From Stutzerimonas stutzeri (lineage in GTDB: Bacteria > Pseudomonadota > Gammaproteobacteria > Pseudomonadales > Pseudomonadaceae), in the NCBI GenBank assembly GCA_019056435.1, contig CP077641.1, positions 3,038,001 to 3,102,000 on the forward strand: a stretch of DNA of 64,000 nucleotides. Direction: 5' to 3'. The translations under genes and the position numbers were made by a program. Shown here one piece after another: positions 28,266 through 37,966 of the stretch; the stretch's first letter is position 1; each line of letters opens with the position of its first letter. Under the pieces are notes generated by a model. That model searched no databases. It was not told the origin of the DNA and saw only the letters and a list, made by a program, of their open reading frames with translations.

Positions 28266-28649
28266 TTAAAGTTGGTCGTACTTCTTGCTCGTGTTGCGCG
28301 CCTTGTCGACGGGGTACTTCTGCCCATTGAGCCGAAGCTTGTGTTGCACGGCCTCGTCGAGGTCCACGCCCAGGACATCGGCCAGCCGCACCAGGTACAT
28401 CATCACGTCGGCCAGCTCGTCGCGCACCGCCTGGGCTGTTTCGGGGCGCTGCGCCGCGGTGATGGATTGTTCCTCGGTCATCCATTGGAAGATCTCGAGG
28501 AGTTCGCCCGTCTCGCCCGCGAGGGCCATGGCCAGGTTCTTTGGCGAGTGGAACTGCGCCCAGTTGCGCGCCTCGGCGAACTGTTCGAGCGCTTCGGCCA
28601 GTGGCGCTACATCAACGAGCGAGGAGGGCGGCGAGGCATCGATCGGCAC
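28266..28649 (-). CDS. MazG-like nucleotide pyrophosphohydrolase
   Basis: The 127-aa all-alpha NTP-PPase has the metal-binding pattern (ALAGETGELLEIFQW, about residues 44-58, and RDELADVMMYLVRLAD, about 80-95). The tail KARNTSKKYDQL is common to RS21-C6/dCTPase-like members. These enzymes hydrolyse (d)NTPs to monophosphates. The GTG start at 28649 is uncertain: a TCG-GCA-AAC frame extends upstream and would reach an ATG if one base were removed. It lies directly upstream of the DUF2075 helicase, so nucleotide depletion could be linked to DNA attack. Confidence 0.8.
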   Translation of the reverse strand: MPIDASPPSSLVDVAPLAEALEQFAEARNWAQFHSPKNLAMALAGETGELLEIFQWMTEEQSITAAQRPETAQAVRDELADVMMYLVRLADVLGVDLDEAVQHKLRLNGQKYPVDKARNTSKKYDQL

Positions 28650-28816
28650 GAGGTTGTCCTTGGTGGCGGCAGGGTTTGCCGATCATACTTGAGCGCAAGG
28701 CCGATGTAAGTGCGGCACCGGCCCGCAACCATCGAGCCAGGGCCTGCGAAGCGCCTGATGCGTTTGCTGCGGCTTGAAGGGTCCCAGCATTACACAACAT
28801 AAGGAAGTGGTCGTTT

Positions 28817-29952
28817 ATGTCCCAGCTTTCCCAGCTCCGCAGCCCCGCCGCCGTGCAGGCTGCCATCGACGAGTTCGTGCAACTCGGTCGCACCAAGTTT
28901 CTGGAACGCTACGGGTTCGGGAAGTCGCGCGACTTTCTCGTGCGCGACCCGAAGACCGGTACCGACTGCGATTCGAAGGCCATCGCCGGCGTCGCCTATG
29001 GCAAGCAGTTCCCTAGCCAAGGCCCGCTGACGGCCGATAGCTTCTCGGGCGGCGAGGCGACCGTGGTCCCCGCACTGACGAACCTCGGGTTCACGATCAT
29101 TCGCATCGGCGAGGACTGGTCGGAAGCCGAGGTCGAGGCCACGGTACGCGACTACTTCGAGATGCTGCGCGCCGAGGCGGCTGGCGCGGCCTACAACAAG
29201 TCCGAGCACAACCAGGCCCTGAGGCGCGTGCTCAATGGCCGTAGCAAGTCCTCGGTCGAGCTCAAGCACCAGAACATCAGCGCCGTGCTCGACGCGCTGG
29301 GGCTGCCCTACATCAACGGCTACAAGCCCCGGGGCAACAGCCAACTGCTGCTACGTAAATCCGTACAAGCGTATGTCCTGAAGCACCAGCAGGCGGTCGG
29401 CGCCATCGTCGATGCTTTGGAGGAAGTAAAGCTCCCGAGCGAAAAGACCTACCTGGCAGCGCTCGTCGAAGCGCCCAAGCGCGAGGCGTTTGTCCCTGGC
29501 CCCGCCAAGGTGCGAGAGCGCATGCCGCGCAAGTTCGACTTTGCCGCGCGGGACGAGGCCAACCGCAAGCTGGGCCGGGCAGGGGGCAGTGGGTGATCGA
29601 GTTCGAGCAACAGCGCTTGACGGCAGCGGGCCATCCCGAGCTTTTCCAACGGTTGGATTGGGTATCGGACACCCAGGGCGACGGTGCAGGCTTCGACATC
29701 CTGTCGTTCGTAGACGAGATGCAGCACCGCTTCATCGAGGTGAAGACCACCAACGGTGGCGTGGGCTCATCGTTTCTCGTCAGCCACAACGAACTCGAGT
29801 TTTCAAAGGAAGTTGGCGGGCAGTTCTACCTGTACCGGGTCTTCCAGTTCAGGCAGGGGCCGCGACTGTTTACCCTCACCGGCGACCTGGCCCGGCATGT
29901 CCACCTCAAGCCCACCGATTACCGGGCGAGCTTTCAGAGCGTTGTAGGATAG
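28817..29952 (+). CDS. ScoMcrA-head domain fused to DUF3883, frameshifted
   Basis: Residues 1-90 form the same head domain as the type IV enzyme at 16829 (FLERYGFGKSRDF, DSKAIAGVAYGKQF). A helical middle leads to a C-terminal DUF3883 domain (GDGAGFDILSF, FIEVKTTNGG, YRVFQF), which resembles a PD-(D/E)xK nuclease core (D...EVK). The two parts are in different frames. One G added to the G5 run at 29582-29586 gives 378 aa. The decayed paralogue at 47 kb has the repaired frame here. It is divergent from the MazG-DUF2075 pair. Confidence 0.75.
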
Positions 29953-30077
29953 GGCCTGGACAATCGGGTTGACCTGCTGCTGTCGGCCAGGAGCAGACGA
30001 TCAGTATTTTCGGTTTGAAGCCGCGAATGCTAGAGACGCCGCAAGCTAGGGAGGCCCCATTTGAATAATGCGATCAA

Positions 30078-31015
30078 CTACCTAGACTGACCTGTTCGAT
30101 TCAGTTGAACTGGATGGCAAGAATCAGCTACGAGAGCGATGAACTCACGTACCCATCTGAAGCCGGCGTGCCCATCCGACCGCTCATGCCAGAACATGCC
30201 AATTGAAAAACCTTCCACCGGCAAGGGGGCTCTATATACAGCAGCTTCTCGCTTTGATCCTCCACGAGACGACGTGGAACCAGAGCCACACAGTCGGACT
30301 GCGCGACCAGCTCCGGTACTGGAAGAAATGACGACGCTGACAGAACAACGTTACGCCGCAGTCCCCGCGCTACCAAGGCGTTATCCACCGAGGTAGAGAA
30401 ACCTCCGCCGCGTAGCGACACCACCACATGTTCCAGCTGTGCGAACTCATCCACCGTCAGGTCCGCGCGTAGGCTTGGATGCCCCCGACGCCCGATCAGC
30501 ACGTAACTCTCATCATAGAGGTGTTGCGAGTGCAGTGAGGGTGGAGCCCCGTTCATGTTTATCACGGCCAGATCCACCTCGCCGCGGGTCATCTGCAGCT
30601 CCAGCTGTGGTACGTCCAGGATGCGCAGTGCGATACGGACACCCGGCGCTTCGCGTCGCATGGCGACAACGAGATGCTTGATCAAGGCCGCCTGCACATA
30701 ATCCGTGCACGCGATTGACACCGTCAGGCTCGCTGTCGCGGGCTCGAAATTCAGGTGAGTAGTGACGGTGGTCCTTACTTGGTCAAGTGCTTGGCGAAGC
30801 GGGACGAGCAGCTCCAAGGCTTTGACGGTAGGGGTCATTCCACGCTGCGCGGGGATCAGAAGAGGGTCGTTGAATACGTCGCGCAGACGGCTCAACTGAG
30901 CACTGACCGCTGGCTGGCTCAAATGCAGACGGGCGGCCGCCCTGGTCACGTTCTGCTCGATGAGAAGGGCCTCCAACGTCACAAGCAGATTGAGATCAAG
31001 GCGTCTGGTATCCAT
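30078..31015 (-). CDS. LysR-family regulator (NodD-like), C-terminal frameshift
   Basis: The LTTR HTH lies at residues 5-64 (LNLLVTLEALLIEQNVTRAA, LHLSQPAVSAQLSRLR), followed by a substrate-binding domain. The open frame ends at 30128 with a scrambled tail. One base added at the G5 run 30225-30229 restores LPVEGFSIGMFWHERSDGHAGF, the usual LTTR ending, and moves the stop to 30078 (312 aa). The MDTRRLDLN start is chosen by family fit. It is divergent from the quinone reductase at 31105 and is its likely regulator. Confidence 0.85.
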
Positions 31016-31104
31016 CGAACTTATGCTAGCAGGAAAATTTCGCGATTTCACAGAGGGCCCGAGCCCCACGACACTCCAGCGACATCAAAGCGGAGCCGTC
31101 AATC

Positions 31105-31922
31105 ATGTCGAAAAAGTACTGATCATCTATGCCCATCCCGAGCCTTTGTCACTAACGCGGCAACTGGTGGATGTGTCTGTTGAATGCTTGACTGCGCAAG
31201 GGCACGAGGTCCAGCAATCCGATCTCTACGCCATGGGATGGAAAGCGATATTCGACGAGCACGATTTTCCCGAGCGGGCCAACCTTCAGCGGCTGTCGTT
31301 CGGCGCTGAGTCCACCCACGCCTATCGTAATAGTCGCCAAAGCCCAGACGTAGCGGCAGAGCAAGAGAAGGTTTTAGCGGCAGATGCTGTCATCTTCCAG
31401 TTTCCCCTTTGGTGGTACGCCATGCCTGCCATCATGAAAGGATGGATAGATCGCGTCTGGGCAGCTGGGCTCGCCCACAGCTACAAGGACGCTGGCAACA
31501 CCTACCGCTATGGTGACGGGGCCTTCAAGGGCAAGCGGGCCATGCTGTCAGTCGCTGTTGGCGGCCCCGAAGAAGACTACTCGCCGCGCGGTATCAACGG
31601 ACCACTTGAGCAACTGCTGTTTCCGATCACACACGGTTCGCTCTATTTTCCTGGGTTCGATGTGCTGCCTACGTTCGCCATATACGGCACTGGCAAGTTG
31701 ACCGCCGCGGATGCCATCGCAGCCAAAGAGGCTTGGCGCAAACGTCTCAAGGATTTATTCACCGACGCGCCAATACCTTTCCGGCCCCAAAACGGAGGGG
31801 ACTACACTCCCCGCAACGAGCTTAAACCGCACGTAGCAGTGGGCCAGACGGGAATAATGGCGCACGTTGCTTATGGTGAAACAACCCAGCGGCAGCTACT
31901 GGAAGCGGAGAGGACGTTATGA
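31105..31922 (+). CDS. NAD(P)H:quinone oxidoreductase, flavodoxin-like fold
   Basis: The protein reads VLIIYAHPEPLSLT at the FMN-binding N-terminus, then FQFPLWWYAMPAIMKGWIDRV and SVAVGGPEEDYSPRG, as in DT-diaphorase/MdaB-like enzymes. The ATG at 31105 is one base out of frame with the body. One A added to the A5 run 31111-31115 gives MSKKVLIIYAHPE and 272 aa. Such cytosolic flavoenzymes reduce quinones or electrophiles with two electrons. The stop overlaps the next start (ATGA), indicating an operon. Confidence 0.85.
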
Positions 31923-32209
31923 AAACCTTCGTGGTTCTGACTCGCCGTACTGATGTAGCGGTAGAGGACTTCAAGCGACTGGCGAAACCGGAGGTATTGC
32001 ACGTTTGGCAAGGCTTCGCCGACGGCATTGTTCGCGCAGTCCATGGGCTGGCAGCTGGTCCCGGTGCAGCGTTTGAGCTGGAGTCCGCCACCTTCGAAGA
32101 AGCTCGAGGATACATCGAGGCTCTGCCTTACGTTAAACAGAATCTGCTCCACGTGCAGTATTGCGCACTCAAGCCTTTCTCAGACTATGAGAGGCTCGTT
32201 TCCTCTTGA
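31919..32209 (+). CDS. YciI/muconolactone-isomerase-like dimeric barrel protein
   Basis: The 96-aa ferredoxin-like alpha/beta protein (MKTFVVLTRRTDVAVEDF, GAAFELESATFEEARGYIEALP) resembles small dimeric alpha-beta-barrel proteins of the YciI or muconolactone isomerase group. It overlaps the quinone reductase by 4 bp and is probably translated with it. It may help with the same quinone or aromatic substrate. Confidence 0.65.
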   Translation: MKTFVVLTRRTDVAVEDFKRLAKPEVLHVWQGFADGIVRAVHGLAAGPGAAFELESATFEEARGYIEALPYVKQNLLHVQYCALKPFSDYERLVSS

Positions 32210-32732
32210 TTGACTATATCAGCGCTAAGCCAGGGCTCGTTTGAAGCGAGAAGCTCTGGAGCAACGCGCTTTAGCCTCTCTTAAGGCGCAAGTAATGAGG
32301 CAGACGGCGCCAGTGCGCTGTGCTCTATCCAATCGATTGAACCAATTCCCCGAAGCAGACCTTAGGCCTATGCCGGCAAGTCGTAGTGCTCAATGGGAGA
32401 TTTCTCAATTGCAGTGCTCAAAACAGACGGATCCTGAACTTATTAGGCAGCGGCGTGCAGTCGGACTATGAAGAAACCAAGTCATTCTGCTTCATCATTG
32501 GTACGTTGATAGGCGGTGGTGAGCATCACCGCCTTACCACCTAGCACAGCCATGAGTACTTGTCGCTTCTGGCCGGCTTGGCCAACCACCCGTGTCCTCC
32601 GTAAGCGGAGGACAATTCATAGAGGTTTCTTGATCCCACCGATATATCTGCTTTCTGCTGGTATTGTGCAAAACAAGCTGCCCTTGGGTTGTCAGCCTGA
32701 AAAGCATGCAAATCAATTTTGTGGATAAGAGC
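32210..32732. other. Gene-free region
   Basis: No convincing gene is seen. A hairpin GGCGGTG (32512-32518) / CACCGCC (32527-32533) may end transcription from the quinone reductase operon. Confidence 0.5.
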
Positions 32733-33662
32733 ATGAATAAACTATCTGAAATGCATGCTTTCGTGGCTGTAGTGGACACCGGAAGTATTTCCGAGGCTGC
32801 TCGTCGTTTGGGCACGGCCAAGTCGATGGTTTCCCAGCGCATTCAGCAACTAGAAAAACGTCTAGGCTGCATCCTGCTGGAGCGTGGCCGGCAGACCCGT
32901 CCGACTGAGTCGGGCGAGGTTTTTTACCGGCATTGCACCGGAATTCTTGCTGACATAGAAAATGCCGAGAATGCAGTTCTGACGTCACAGTCGAATGTCC
33001 GTGGAAATCTGCGTATTGCTGCTCCGGCAGCTTTCGGTATGCGCTACCTAACGCCAATTCTGGCATCTTTTGCCAAGCAGTACCCTGAGTTGTATCTGGA
33101 CGTCGAGTTCGATGACCGGCGCGTCAACTTGCAGGAAGAGGGTTTCGATGCCGCGGTTCGTATTGGTGAGTTGCCGGACTCTTCGCTGGTGGCCAAGACC
33201 ATTACTCCCAACCGCCATGTCATCTGTGCCAGCCCTGATTACCTGAATGCTCATGGCACACCACAGACACCGCAAGATCTGGCTCAGCATTGCGCCATCC
33301 TGTACGTGAATCGAGAACCACATGGCATGTGGACGCTACCGGTGAACGACGCATTGGAGTCATTCCGTGTGCGCTGCCGGATGCGTACCAACTGTGGTCA
33401 TCAGCTTATGGAGGCGGCCAAGACGGGGCTTGGGCTCGCCATACTGCCCACATTCCTGGCCGCGCAGGCCATCGTGGATGGTGAGTTAAGAGAGGTGCTG
33501 CAGCCCTATGCGCCCCGCGGCGGCAATATATCTGTGGTCTATCGCCAGTCGCAGAGAGCCTCGCCCAAGCTTCGTGTGCTAAGTAGCTTTCTCAGTGAGC
33601 AGATCGGTAACCCACCAACCTGGGATCAGATGCTGACAGACCATATGTGTTCACAGGGTTGA
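32733..33662 (+). CDS. LysR-family regulator (CrgA/DsdC-like group)
   Basis: The 309-aa LTTR has an HTH at residues 4-62 (EMHAFVAVVDTGSISEAA, GTAKSMVSQRIQQLEKRLG). The effector domain is typical of the group in which AxxRF-like repressors occur (GNLRIAAPAAFGMRYLTPIL, LGLAILPTFLAAQAI). The start MNKLSEM is chosen over an upstream ATG because family members begin here. The target may be the genes that follow (dehalogenase relic, SDR at 34160), but no operator was identified. Confidence 0.85.
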   Translation: MNKLSEMHAFVAVVDTGSISEAARRLGTAKSMVSQRIQQLEKRLGCILLERGRQTRPTESGEVFYRHCTGILADIENAENAVLTSQSNVRGNLRIAAPAAFGMRYLTPILASFAKQYPELYLDVEFDDRRVNLQEEGFDAAVRIGELPDSSLVAKTITPNRHVICASPDYLNAHGTPQTPQDLAQHCAILYVNREPHGMWTLPVNDALESFRVRCRMRTNCGHQLMEAAKTGLGLAILPTFLAAQAIVDGELREVLQPYAPRGGNISVVYRQSQRASPKLRVLSSFLSEQIGNPPTWDQMLTDHMCSQG

Positions 33663-33839
33663 CTCGTTCGAGAAAACCGAAACGGTTATTCATTTTTCTC
33701 TGGATTATGGGTAGGTAAACCCTGGCTTATTCTTTTCTCCAACAGGCGCTTTACCTGTGTCTGACAAGAATTGGAAAGGCGTCGATGACATACCTTAAGC
33801 CTCTTTTCGCTGGTGGTATGGCTACCCTCGCAGCGGACA

Positions 33840-33997
33840 GACCGCTCGGTCCAGCAATAGCTCATTCGGCTTGGCGGCGCGATATCGATTGCCCATTACC
33901 GGTTGTCTGGGGCTCAAGGTCGGCGTTGTATGGGGCAATGATCGGGCTGTTGTCGACGACGATTTCGAGGGGGGAGGTGTCAAGCGATCTAGCTTAG
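33840..33997 (+). pseudogene. Possible haloacetate dehalogenase-like C-terminal relic
   Basis: The reading WRRDIDCPLPVVWGSRSALY recalls the core strand before the acid residue in DehH/haloacetate dehalogenase-type alpha/beta hydrolases (CPxLVLWG). No nucleophile region or C-terminal His segment is present. The rest of 33663-34159 shows no gene. Confidence 0.3.
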
Positions 33998-34159
33998 AGC
34001 GCCTGACAAATCGCGGCGATGGATGATTCATAAACGCATCGCTCTCACTACCGTCTCGCATCACCCCAAGAGCAATCTGCCGATTGTCATCAATCAGCGA
34101 CGGTATCTTCATTCAACCTTGGCTAGACATGCCTTGCTGCCTTCGTGGAGGGGCACAGA

Positions 34160-34897
34160 ATGAATCTCATTGGCAAGCGCGCACTGGTAACAGGAGGCTC
34201 CCGCGGTATTGGTGCCGCGATCGCACAGGCCTTGGCAGCAGACGGCGCGGACGTTGCAATCACTTATCGGCGCTCTGCTGAGCAGGCAGAACACATGGTG
34301 GCTTCCATGGAAAAAATGGGTAGCCGGGGTTTGGCCATTCAGGCCGACAGTGCTGATCCGGCGGCTATCCAGCGGGCCGTCAGGGAGACCGTCGATACAC
34401 TGGGAGGCCTCGATATTCTCGTCAACAGCGCCGCCATCGGATTGGCGGGACCGGTCGCGCAGGTCGACCTCGCAGAATTCCAAACGATGATGGATATTAA
34501 CGTCCGCGGGCCGTTTGTTGCGGCACAAGCCGCAATACCGCACCTGAGCGAAGGCGGCCGTATCATTTCGATCGGGTCGGCTTTGGCTGAGCGAGTCCCG
34601 TTTCCGGGCATCACGGCTTATGCCATGTCAAAGTCGGCACTTCTCTCGTTCACCCGTGGCCTATCACGTGAACTGGGCCCACAGGGCATCACAGTCAATC
34701 TTGTTCTGCCCGGATCGACCGATACTGAGGCGAATCCTGCTGATGGCGAAAGTGCTGATTTCCAGCGAGGCCTGACATCGATAGGGCGTTACGCCGAGCC
34801 GCGAGAAATCGCCAACGCAGTCGTATTTCTTGCAAGCCCTGCCGCGAACATGGTGACTGGCATCAGCCTGACGGTCGACGGCGGTGCGAATGCATAG
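34160..34897 (+). CDS. Classical SDR oxidoreductase (FabG-like)
   Basis: The 245-aa classical SDR has GGSRGIGAAIA near residue 12, LDILVNSAA, the catalytic serine in ISIGSA and YAMSK near 157, and the C-terminal TGISLTVDGGANA. The NAAG is NSAA, as in several 3-oxoacyl-ACP reductase-like enzymes. It resembles the intact form of the bdcA family in its PGSTDTEANPADG stretch. The substrate is unknown. It lies upstream of the DmpR-type regulator on the same strand. Confidence 0.85.
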   Translation: MNLIGKRALVTGGSRGIGAAIAQALAADGADVAITYRRSAEQAEHMVASMEKMGSRGLAIQADSADPAAIQRAVRETVDTLGGLDILVNSAAIGLAGPVAQVDLAEFQTMMDINVRGPFVAAQAAIPHLSEGGRIISIGSALAERVPFPGITAYAMSKSALLSFTRGLSRELGPQGITVNLVLPGSTDTEANPADGESADFQRGLTSIGRYAEPREIANAVVFLASPAANMVTGISLTVDGGANA

Positions 34898-34964
34898 AAT
34901 CGGAATGCATATCCAGGAAAGGGAATGCCTGACATTGCTGGTGTAGTCGTCAGTCATATCGTTC

Positions 34965-34982
34965 GCCCGCCCACGAGCGGGC
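34965..34982 (+). terminator. Hairpin after the SDR gene
   Basis: Stem GCCCGC/GCGGGC with a 6-nt loop and ATTTG after it, 68 bp past the SDR stop. The weak T tract makes termination uncertain. Confidence 0.35.
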
Positions 34983-35147
34983 ATTTGCCGAATGTCGGGC
35001 TCCTGGTCGGATAAAGGTCGTAGAGAGCCCTTGCTCAACACGCTGCACGGACTCTTACCGGTTGGCATGACAGATGCTCGTTTCGCACTTCTTATCCAGA
35101 GGCGAAATCAATCAAGACCTCCCAAAAAAACAATTGAGGCCTTACTG

Positions 35148-36860
35148 ATGACTACCAGTTACAACTCGACGCTTAAATACTCCGACTATCAGGACCTGAG
35201 TGAGCAGATTCGCTTTCAAAGCACAGAAGGCAAGATCTGGTTCGGCGAGCAGCGCATGTTGCTGATGCAGGTGTCGGCGATGGCAAATTTCCGCCGTGAA
35301 CTCATCAATAGCCTCGGTATCGAGCGCGCCAAGGGATTCTTCCTGCGACTTGGCTACCAATCCGGACTCAAAGACGCCGAAATGGCCCGCAAGCTGAGGC
35401 CGAACAGCCCAGAGCTGGAAATGTTCCTGGTTGGACCGCAGTTGCATTCCTTGAAGGGCATGGTCAATGCGAAGCCCATTCAGTTGGAAGTAGACCAGGA
35501 GGCTGGCCATTTTTACTGCGAGCTTGAATGGATTGATTCCTTTGAGGTCGAGAGCTGCCTGACCGAGGTGGGCCTGATGGATGAGCCCGTTTGCTGGTCC
35601 CTGCTTGGCTACGCATGTGCGTACAGCTCCTCGTTCATGAAACGCGAGATCATCATCCAGGAAACCAGCTGTCGCGGGTGCGGCGATGAGCGCTGCATTA
35701 TTATTGGCAAACCCGCCGAGCAGTGGGAAAACGCCGCGGAATTCAGACGCTACTTTCAAGCCGATCCAATCATCGAGGAGCTGTATGAACTGCAGTCGCA
35801 GATCAGTTCGCTGCGCACGTGCCTGGAGAAGCAAGAGGGCCAGTACTACGGTATAGGACGTTCTCCCGCCTACATGAGGGTCTGCAAGACGATCGACAAG
35901 GCAGCCAAGGGCAAAATCTCGGTTCTGTTGCTCGGAGAAACCGGCGTCGGCAAGGAGGTAATCGCACGGAGCGTCCATCTTCGCAGCGATCGGGCCGAGC
36001 AAGCGTTTGTTGCGGTGAACTGCGCTGCCATTCCGCAGGACTTGATCGAGGCCGAACTGTTCGGCGTTGAGAAAGGGGCCTTTACCGGCGCCAATCAGAC
36101 TCGCCCGGGGCGTTTCGAGCGCGCCAGCGGCGGGACCATCTTTCTGGATGAAGTGGTAGAACTGACGCCCAGAGCGCAAGCGAGCTTACTTAGGGTGCTG
36201 CAAGAGGGGGAACTCGAACGCGTGGGTGGCTCTCGGACCCACAGGGTCGATGTGCGAGTCATTGCTGCCACCAATGAGAGCCTCGCCGATGCAGTCGAGG
36301 CGGGTCGGTTTCGCGCGGATCTCTATTACCGCCTAAATGTGTTTCCGGTTCAGGTCCCCCGCTTCGCGAGCGGCTCGAGGATCTGCCGCTGCTGGTCGAG
36401 CACTTTCTAAGCAAGTTTCATCTGCAGTATCACAAGCGCACGCTAGGTTTGTCAGACAAGGCTCTAGCGCTGTGCCTCAGTTACGCTTGGCCGGGCAATA
36501 TCCGCGAACTGGAGAATGTACTTGAGCGCGGCGTTATTTTGACTGACAGCAATGAAACCATAGGGCAGGACGCGCTTTTTGCCGTCTCCCCAAAAGCGGG
36601 GGGCTCTGCATGGTGATCGTCTAAACGCCGATGGCTCGCTGATCCAGGCTGAAGACACGGAAAACGCAGCCGATTGGGTCACGCAGATCTTCGAACGAAG
36701 CATAAGCCTGGAAGCGGTGGAAGAGCAGCTGATGCGACGCGCAATGGACCTTGCTCAGCAAAACGTTGCGCAAGCCGCTCGAATCCTCGGGTTAACCCGA
36801 CCTGCGCTGGCTTACCGTCTCAAGAAGAGCGGCATCCTTGATGAAGATGCGACTGAGTGA
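35148..36860 (+). CDS. DmpR/XylR-type sigma-54 activator with V4R sensor domain, frameshifted
   Basis: The aromatic-sensing XylR_N/V4R region ([32 protein letters not shown] near residue 180) is followed by an AAA+ core ([21 protein letters not shown] containing the sigma-54 contact loop [15 protein letters not shown]) and a Fis-type HTH ([17 protein letters not shown]). One C is missing at the C5 run 36356-36360 and one G is extra at the G6 run 36598-36603, giving 570 aa when repaired. It probably activates the -24/-12 promoter at 37056 in response to a phenolic or similar compound. Confidence 0.85.
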
Positions 36861-36940
36861 GCTCGCTTACCTTCGCGGATAGGTCAAATCGATTACGAAG
36901 TTTTTGTGACGTTAACCAAATAATCAGTGCGCTGCCAAAT

Positions 36941-36956
36941 TTTATCAAATGATAAA
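36941..36956 (+). promoter_or_regulatory. Candidate upstream activating site
   Basis: Perfect inverted repeat TTTATC-AAAT-GATAAA, about 100 bp upstream of the sigma-54 promoter. The TTGATC-like arms resemble sites of XylR/DmpR proteins. GATAAA-type half-sites recur near 36970 and 37021. Confidence 0.45.
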
Positions 36957-37055
36957 TTTCGCCCCTGTTCGATAAACAATAGATTTGAGCCAAATCTCTT
37001 CTGCCGCAAGGCTATCTCGCTGATAAATATAGATTTTCCATAAACTCCGCGATGA

Positions 37056-37071
37056 TGGCATACCCTTTGCT
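37056..37071 (+). promoter_or_regulatory. Sigma-54 (-24/-12) promoter
   Basis: TGGCATACCCTTTGCT keeps the invariant GG and GC with exactly 10 bp between them and matches the TGGCAY-N5-TTGCW consensus well. It lies 90 bp upstream of the gene at 37161 and next to a DmpR-type activator gene. Confidence 0.7.
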
Positions 37072-37160
37072 GAAGTACTACCAGTTGCTGAGTGCGTCCC
37101 TGCACTTAGCGACGTATTAGGTCTCACGCCTCACAAACGGTAGTTAAACGGAGAAAGCTC

Positions 37161-37739
37161 ATGAGCATCCTCAAAATCAAGTCGCTGTTTGCAGCAATCA
37201 CGCTCGCTGCGTGCATTGTGACTGTTACTCCCGCGGTAGCGCAGTCAACTAGCGAAGCACAGTCCGCGGCTTCACTTTCGGTAGTCATGGAGTTCCTGGC
37301 CAATACTGCGCCCGATAAAGTTGAAGCAGCTGCCGAGAAACTGGCTGCGTCCGACGCCACTTATGTTTCGCTCAACTTCGATAACCCCGAATTGAGGGAA
37401 ATCATGCCTTGGACGGGTACAAACAAGGGACCGAAAGCCTTTAGTTCATTATTCCTGCAGGTCCAGGATTACTGGAAAATCGAAGACTTTACCATCAGCA
37501 CTAAAATAGCCTCCGGTGAGGACGTCGCGATTTTCGGCAAGTTCACCTATCGGTCTGTGGCAGTCGACCAGGTATTCACGTCGCCATTCTCCATCCATGC
37601 CAAGGTGCGTGACGGCAAGATGACCTATTTCCAGTTCATGGAAGATACCTACGCGTCTGCCAGTTCCTTCCGACAGTCTGGCTCCTGGACTGTGAAGACC
37701 TCTGCAAACGCAGCCCCCTTTACGGTGGCCGCGGATTAA
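37161..37739 (+). CDS. Exported SnoaL/NTF2-like protein
   Basis: A Sec signal peptide (LFAAITLAACIVTVTPAVAQ, cleavage after AVA) precedes an NTF2/SnoaL-type cone fold (YVSLNFDNPELREIMPWTGTNKG, the DFTISTKIASGEDVAIFGKF strand pair, MTYFQFMEDT). SnoaL-like proteins are small-molecule isomerases, cyclases or binding proteins. The periplasmic location suggests substrate handling. It is the first gene behind the sigma-54 promoter and precedes an aldehyde dehydrogenase. Confidence 0.75.
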   Translation: MSILKIKSLFAAITLAACIVTVTPAVAQSTSEAQSAASLSVVMEFLANTAPDKVEAAAEKLAASDATYVSLNFDNPELREIMPWTGTNKGPKAFSSLFLQVQDYWKIEDFTISTKIASGEDVAIFGKFTYRSVAVDQVFTSPFSIHAKVRDGKMTYFQFMEDTYASASSFRQSGSWTVKTSANAAPFTVAAD

Positions 37740-37966
37740 CGATTCGGTCGCGAGGACCAGCCTGTGCCGGCATCCCAGAGAACGAGCTCCTGGCGTGCCG
37801 GCAGATAGCGCGCAGAGGGGAGAGCATCATTACCAATCTCTCTTTGTGCACCGTTTCCAGAGATGCCGTTGGCGCCAACCAGAGTGACGTAATGGTCACC
37901 AACAGATCGCGGCCATCCGGGGACAGGTCCCGAAATTTCACACCGGGCAATATGCAGGAGTTAGCC

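Noticed and set aside
32241-32471. A 76-codon frame between the YciI-like and LysR genes
   Set aside because: Composition is not protein-like, there is no ribosome site and no homologous motif.
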